From the NCBI GenBank assembly GCA_035048485.1, contig CM068588.1, positions 2,170,001-2,234,000 of the forward strand: a DNA stretch of 64,000 nucleotides, given 5' to 3'. Position 1 is the stretch's first letter; the number at the start of each line of letters is the position of its first letter. This DNA comes from Pteria penguin. Lineage: Eukaryota; Mollusca; Bivalvia; Pterioida; Pteriidae. Below the pieces are notes generated by a model. It was given only the letters and a program-made list of their open reading frames with translations. It made no database searches and was not told the origin of the DNA. The position numbers were made by a program, and so were the translations under genes. Below are positions 60,701 to 64,000 of this stretch, piece by piece.

Positions 60701-63700
60701 TAAATGTACCAGTATTAATCTTTCAATATATCTTTCAAGTGGAAAGGATTCATTAAATGTCAAGTTGAAACCACAGGACCCCATCACAAGGTAACCTTCA
60801 CAGCTACAACTGATACCTCTTTACAGCTGAGGCTTTTTAAGGTCCAATTTCGATAGTATTACCCATCCAAAATTAATCAGATTTTCCCACTTTGAGATGA
60901 AATTTCCCGTTTTGTAAACATAAATTTCCCCTTTTGGCAAATAATTGTATATTCATGTCTCTGTAAAACATCATAATGACCAAGATAATTGCTAGTATTA
61001 GCATGTTGCATAATTATATGAACTCATCTTTATTTCTTTCATTTTAGTTGGATTTTGTAATTTCAAAGTACAATGTGAAAGAATTTCAGCTCTCAAAAAA
61101 CGGCCGCAGATATGTGAAGATCAGATTGCATGATTTTACGTCATTTTTTTAAATCCTACTAGGTGATTCGCATCTATGGCACTTAGTATGAGCCTATGGC
61201 TCACTGTATTTTTCCCTTTCTATAAAGAAAGAGTAGTAAAAGTAGAGGAATCCCCGTCTTCACAGACGTCCAGGTTCCATTTCCAGACTGCACCATCATA
61301 TATAACTGAGAATAAGAGCAACGCCAACATAGCATATGCCCACCCCCCTGTTATTTTTGTAACGTAGGCATAAAGCACTAAGAATTGAATGTGAATGTCA
61401 GCATGAATACATTATGCTATATATATATATATATATATATGGTATATATATCTTTATACCAAACTCCAATTCAATATCTTTATCCATTCCTGAGATAATG
61501 AGCTGAAACTGCATATTTGAAGAAATTTTCAAAAACCAAAGGGGATAACTCTGACAAAAATAATTGAACCATATCTAAATTATAACTTATTAACTTTATT
61601 TAGATATCCTTATGATGTATCTGTATACCAAATATTAATTCAATATATCTAGCTGTTCCTGAGAAAATGAAGAGAACTGCTAACTGTAAGAAATTTTCGA
61701 AGTCCAAGGGGGATAACTCGCACAAAAATTATTGAACCATAACCAAATTTGAACTTGACCTAAACATCCTTTAGATGTATCAGTGTACTAAATATACATT
61801 TAATATCTGTATTGGTTCCAGAGATAATGTGCAGAAACTGTTAAAAATAAGAAAATTCTTAAGTCCAAGGGGATTAGCTCTCACAAAAATGATTGACCAT
61901 AACCAAATTTGAACCTGACCTAGATATACTTAAGATGTATCCATATGCAAAATATCAATTCAATATCTCCATCCGTTCCTGAGATAATGAGCACAAACTG
62001 CTAACTTTAAGAGACTTTCTAAGTCCAAGGGGGATTACTGAACAATAACTAAGTTTGAATTTGACCTAGATATCCTTGAGCTGTATACCAAATATCAATT
62101 CAATATCTTTATTGGTTCCAGAGATAATGAGCGGAAACTGTAAATGGACCGACCAAAAGCAGCAAAACAATATGCCCCTCCTTCTTTGAAGGGGGGCATA
62201 ATTACTAAAAGCAACATGAAATACCACTACACCAACCAACCAGTCATTCTAAACACAATCTGAGAAGTGTCATACAAAAATTTCTGATAAAAGTTCTTGC
62301 AAAAACATTCACAAGTATTTGAGAGAGTAACTAACTTTGATGTAGAAGTCAATCAGATTATACCATGATATATCTTGTATGAAGATTGGTATTACATACT
62401 GTAAATGAACCATTATGGTTTTAATTTTGATACTGTATACAGGGAAAATTTGGCCCCCGTTTTATTTTCACCCTTTTCTCCCTCTGATTGGAGGGCGAAT
62501 TCAACATGAGGCAAATATGTTTCCAACTTCAGTCACAACTGAAAGAATTTTCACCAACAGTTCAATGGACATGCTTATTTCATTCAATCCATTCAAAAGA
62601 CAATTACACAATATAAAATGAATTATAAAAATTGGCAGGCGTGCAATTATGCGTATATTACAGTCATAAAATACTGGTACAACTAAAATACAAGCTCATG
62701 AGCTTATGGATACTCACTTGCACACTCTGCATGCACATTTAAATGCCTGTCAGTTTTGAAGGGAGGGAAGGGCAAATTCAAGACGGGGCGAATAAGTTCA
62801 GATCGTCAAAGGGCTAAAAAAAGAAGGGGCGAATTCAAAGCTGTATACAGTATATTTTCAGTCTAGGATTTTTCCGATAAATCCCATCAACATAAACAAT
62901 ACGATAACCCTCTATACTCCATTATAACTTACCATCCTCTAGCACCACTGGATCAGGTACACTGGGTGCCGTATCTAGATGTAAACCTGTAGCAGGGTCA
63001 AACCCTACCCTCTCTACAGTTCGTCTGGAAGCCCGTATCACAGCACCACCCTAACAGAACAGAAAAGCAGTATTATAGAAAACATCTTTCAACTACTGGC
63101 TATTTCCCTTACCTTTAGAGAGTCTCTCAATTACTGGCTATTTCCCTTACTTTTAGAGAGTCTCTCAATTACTGGCTATTTCCCTTACTTTTAGAGAGTA
63201 AGTTCACAGTCATACCGTAGCTAAAAGCATTTATACCCAAGATTTCAAAATAAGTAAACTTTTAACATGTTGGTATTGAACTACTCTCCAACATGAGTAT
63301 TAAATATGGATAAGAAATGAATAAACTTTCAGTTTGCACCTTGTTTAAAATATGATCAGGTTATTTATACCTTATGAAAGATGAAAAGATAATACTGTTC
63401 ATCATTCACCCCATTCTGTTAAATTGAAAGTACTCTGTGGAGAAAGTGGAATCACAACCCCAAAGGAAATTTCCATCTTTAGCATCATTTCAATTATCAG
63501 CATAAGTGGCTTATCTAAGAATTTTGGCAGTTTGTCTGTCTGCACCTGTCCGGTGCTTGACCTCTTATCTTTACCTATGCAACCAACCTATCTAAAGCAC
63601 AGAGGAAACCCTTTAATTGTCAATGTATACAACAATAATCTGAGGACAAATACTGAGGACAAATACGGAAATTCAACTTAGAAAAATCTCTGCTGAGAGC

Positions 63701-64000
63701 CACCATCAAACCTGGGTCATCAAATTAGTGTGACACAACTTAGCTAACCCATTCCCCCATCCCCCTACTACCGATCCAATTTCATGATGGAAGAAACCAG
63801 TGATTCAAAAGAAAACTACTGGCCCTGTTTGCACTAGTACGGGAAAATAACTGCACCAGATTGATTTATATCTCTGTGCTAAGTAGCCCTCCATTACTAT
63901 CACAGTCACCTGATCTCGCAGCCTAACAGCAGCTCTGTAGAAGACTGTATCTTTGGCATTGTAACTCATACAGTTTTTTATGATCAATTCGAAGTCTGCT
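48565..64000 (-). CDS. BRPF1: BRPF-family bromodomain-PWWP protein (partial gene)
   Basis: Scaffold and histone reader of MOZ/MORF-HBO1 acetyltransferase complexes in the nucleus; invertebrates generally have one BRPF gene (Drosophila Br140). Seen here, in order: the end of the bromodomain with [38 protein letters not shown]; an acidic/basic helix ([18 protein letters not shown], then [15 protein letters not shown]); a long Ser/Pro/Arg linker with AVLFSKK; and the PWWP domain ([52 protein letters not shown]). It ends about 40 residues after the domain. Exons: 64000-63910 (partial), 63050-62933, 60686-60588, 60012-59902, 59548-59297, 59124-58519, 57856-57773, 53362-52589, 51454-51348, 49762-49620, 48763-48565. 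An alternative last exon may lie at 53916-53855. The zinc-finger, PHD and most bromodomain exons lie beyond 64000. BRPF1 as opposed to BRD1 or BRPF3 cannot be decided here. Confidence 0.93.
49140..49550. repeat. ~30-bp minisatellite in BRPF intron
   Basis: Units of the type GTATACAACAGCGAGTCTGA and TTCTGAGTAT, alternating with shorter TTTTAGGCATATGACAGCAA units. This gives a mixed higher-order period of about 56 bp. Confidence 0.9.
49620..49762 (-). CDS. BRPF1: BRPF exon: PWWP domain middle
   Basis: Acceptor TTATGTAG|ATCA, donor ACATG|GTAAGC (phase 2). Encodes [28 protein letters not shown] and [13 protein letters not shown], the family-specific insertion and core strands. Confidence 0.95.
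50050..51347. repeat. 75-bp minisatellite of exon tail plus 5' splice site
   Basis: 17 further copies of the end of the PWWP exon and its donor. Minus strand: CATGGTATCCTGCATTG|GTA, then AGTGTCCAGAGATCTATACA, TGTACATCCTTACACTAGCA and CCTCATACACATATC, period 75 bp; two units near 50097 and 50239 are shortened to 69 bp. Counting the exon's own site there are 18 donors: nine GTAAGT, eight GTACGT, one GTACAT. The minus-strand frame stays open across 16 donors before a TAG at about 50217. Confidence 0.97.
51348..51454 (-). CDS. BRPF1: BRPF exon: PWWP domain start
   Basis: Acceptor TTTATTTCAG|GTCGA, donor GCATTG|GTAAGTG. Encodes [19 protein letters not shown] and YPAL, the first strands and aromatic cage of the PWWP domain (PWYP here). 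PAL joins IINPKMP of the next exon exactly as in the family. The exon's last ~30 bases and its donor are tandemly multiplied downstream. Confidence 0.95.
51876..52299. mobile_element. Tc1/mariner-type MITE in BRPF intron
   Basis: Termini CACTACCCTCCATAAGTAAG and CTTATTTATGGAGGGTAGTG (inverted) are flanked by TA on both sides. 424 bp, no coding region. Confidence 0.85.
52589..53362 (-). CDS. BRPF1: BRPF large exon of unknown function
   Basis: 258 codons, open throughout, with a strong acceptor TTCTCTTGCTCTTCAG|CTTT and donor AATAGAG|GTGACT; phase 1 on both sides. Sequence such as [20 protein letters not shown] and [20 protein letters not shown] has no counterpart I recall in vertebrate BRPF. 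The second half is Lys/Asn/Ser-rich. It may be lineage-specific or a cassette exon. Confidence 0.65.
53855..53916 (-). CDS. BRPF1: Possible alternative terminal exon of BRPF
   Basis: Acceptor TCTATTTGCAG|TGTA in the correct phase (1). The frame reads [20 protein letters not shown] and then TGA, a basic tail resembling a nuclear-localisation signal. If used after the 57773 exon it would end the protein before the PWWP domain. No poly(A) signal was identified nearby. Confidence 0.45.
54871..56535. repeat. 28-bp minisatellite, ~59 copies, in BRPF intron
   Basis: Unit CATCAGTCATTACATGATGA plus ACCCTCTA, with variants in the last 8 bases (TCCCTCTA, ATCCTCTA, TCCTTCTA). TCATTACATGATGA inside the unit is a near-palindrome. 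Confidence 0.97.
57153..57421 (+). mobile_element. tRNA-derived SINE (family 1) in BRPF intron
   Basis: GAAAGCCTGTGTGGTTCAGT head, box B CGGGTTCGACTCCCG, then TTCTGTCTTTTGGATGAGAC, GATCCCTCACTGCTTCGGGT and TTCGTGGAGTGATG. Same family as 4955 and 15015. Opposite in orientation to the host gene. Confidence 0.85.
57773..57856 (-). CDS. BRPF1: BRPF short linker exon
   Basis: Acceptor CTGGTGTAG|AACT, donor CCCATG|GTAAGA; phase 1 on both sides. Encodes [17 protein letters not shown] and [10 protein letters not shown]. Its modest length and symmetric phase suit a cassette exon. Confidence 0.75.
58519..59124 (-). CDS. BRPF1: BRPF large linker exon
   Basis: 202 codons, phase 1 on both sides. Acceptor TTTTAACAG|ACAAG, donor CGATCAG|GTAGGT. 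Contains [17 protein letters not shown], matching the conserved VGRRTSVLFSKK of BRPF1, followed by many SPKSP-type sites and [20 protein letters not shown]. Probably disordered and phosphorylated. Confidence 0.92.
59297..59548 (-). CDS. BRPF1: BRPF linker exon (RG-rich)
   Basis: Acceptor TGATCAG|CTTC, donor CAATAG|GTATGC; phase 1 on both sides. Encodes [15 protein letters not shown] and a [18 protein letters not shown] stretch, like an AT-hook/RG box. Low-complexity and probably disordered. Confidence 0.87.
59847..59901. repeat. Duplicated exon tail and donor in BRPF intron
   Basis: Minus strand: the exon end AGAAAGGTCAAGGTACAAGT...GATTGATACAG|GTAGGT is followed by a shorter copy, GTAGGTCAAGGCACAAATGA...TTTATACAG|GTAGGT, and then a third, donor-less copy. 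Two GTAGGT donors therefore lie about 34 bp apart. Using the second would bring in an in-frame TGA. Confidence 0.8.
59902..60012 (-). CDS. BRPF1: BRPF linker exon (basic helix)
   Basis: Acceptor GATAATAG|GGAA, donor ATACAG|GTAGGT. Encodes [20 protein letters not shown] and ends [11 protein letters not shown]. Copies of the exon tail and donor follow within the intron (59847-59900). Confidence 0.9.
60588..60686 (-). CDS. BRPF1: BRPF linker exon
   Basis: Encodes [19 protein letters not shown] and [14 protein letters not shown]; the family has [20 protein letters not shown] at this point. Donor CCCG|GTAAGA. The acceptor is a TAGTAG tandem, so the exon may begin at 60689 or 60686; both keep the frame and differ by one Val. 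Confidence 0.9.
61450..62200. repeat. ~160-bp tandem dispersed repeat ending in hairpin
   Basis: About 4.5 diverged units, each with CAATTCAATATC, GAGATAATGAGC, AAGTCCAAGGGGGAT and ACCATAACCAAATTTGAA. The right end is the hairpin TATGCCCCTCCTTC/GAAGGGGGGCATA. A (TA)n run lies just upstream (61420-61440). Related to the stretch at 26640-26870. Confidence 0.75.
62433..62850. mobile_element. MITE with CTGTATACAG termini
   Basis: Both ends read TA-CTGTATACAG, and inside both continue with related A/T then CGCCCC-type text in inverted orientation (left TTTGGCCCC, right GGGGCGAATTC). TA on both sides fits a Tc1/mariner-type insertion. Lies in a BRPF intron. Confidence 0.65.
62933..63050 (-). CDS. 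BRPF1: BRPF exon after bromodomain
   Basis: Acceptor TTCTGTTAG|GGTGG, donor GGATG|GTAAGTT. Encodes [20 protein letters not shown] and an acidic end, matching the helix that follows the bromodomain in BRPF proteins. Confidence 0.9.
63093..63197. repeat. 38-bp tandem repeat near BRPF acceptor
   Basis: About 2.7 copies of TTACTGGCTATTTCCCTTAC plus TTTTAGAGAGTCTCTCAA. The array begins only about 43 bp upstream of the 3' splice site of the 62933-63050 exon. Confidence 0.9.
63910..64000 (-). CDS. BRPF1: BRPF exon: bromodomain C-terminal part (runs off window)
   Basis: Encodes [18 protein letters not shown] and [12 protein letters not shown]. The Asn in YNAKDT is the conserved acetyl-lysine-binding residue. 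The donor is CAG|GTGACT, phase 0. The exon continues past the window edge. Confidence 0.93.

Overview
This window looks like nuclear DNA of a mollusc, most likely a bivalve. The evidence is spliced genes with GT-AG introns, very AT-rich introns, many copies of the palindrome TACATGTA, several tRNA-derived SINE copies, many terminal-inverted-repeat (TIR) elements and long minisatellites. The species assignment is inference; no search was possible.

Three protein genes can be supported. (1) MRPL46, minus strand, 27741 down to 7326: six exons with compatible splice phases that together encode 284 residues of mitochondrial large-subunit ribosomal protein L46. Its introns carry most of the repeats in the left half of the window. 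Intron 5 holds a minisatellite of about 7.2 kb (78-bp unit, about 92 copies). Introns 1 and 3 hold at least five TIR elements, four of them with clear candidate target-site duplications. (2) A RING-less TRIM-like gene, plus strand, 41295-43034: two B-boxes, a coiled coil and a C-terminal propeller-like region. (3) A BRPF-family (peregrin/BRPF1-like) chromatin reader, minus strand, from beyond 64000 down to 48565: end of the bromodomain, a long basic/serine-rich linker, and the PWWP domain. The N-terminal exons lie outside the window.

Layout: 1-7300 is repeats (a TIR element with a tandem core, SINEs, and a 35-bp minisatellite split by a SINE). 7326-27741 is MRPL46 with its TE-filled introns. 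27900-34500 is TIR elements and unassigned sequence. 34590-37600 is a broken CR1/Jockey-type LINE on the minus strand. 37750-41290 is mostly featureless AT-rich DNA. 41295-43034 is the TRIM-like gene. 43035-48560 is repeats, relics and presumably the BRPF 3' UTR. 48565-64000 is the BRPF gene.

The most striking observation is in BRPF. The 3' end of the first PWWP exon, together with its 5' splice site, is tandemly copied 17 more times (75-bp unit, exactly 25 codons, two units shortened to 69 bp). The reading frame stays open through 16 of the 18 donor sites. Use of any of those donors would keep the frame and lengthen the PWWP domain by multiples of 25 residues. A smaller duplication of an exon tail plus donor occurs at another exon of the same gene (59847-59940).
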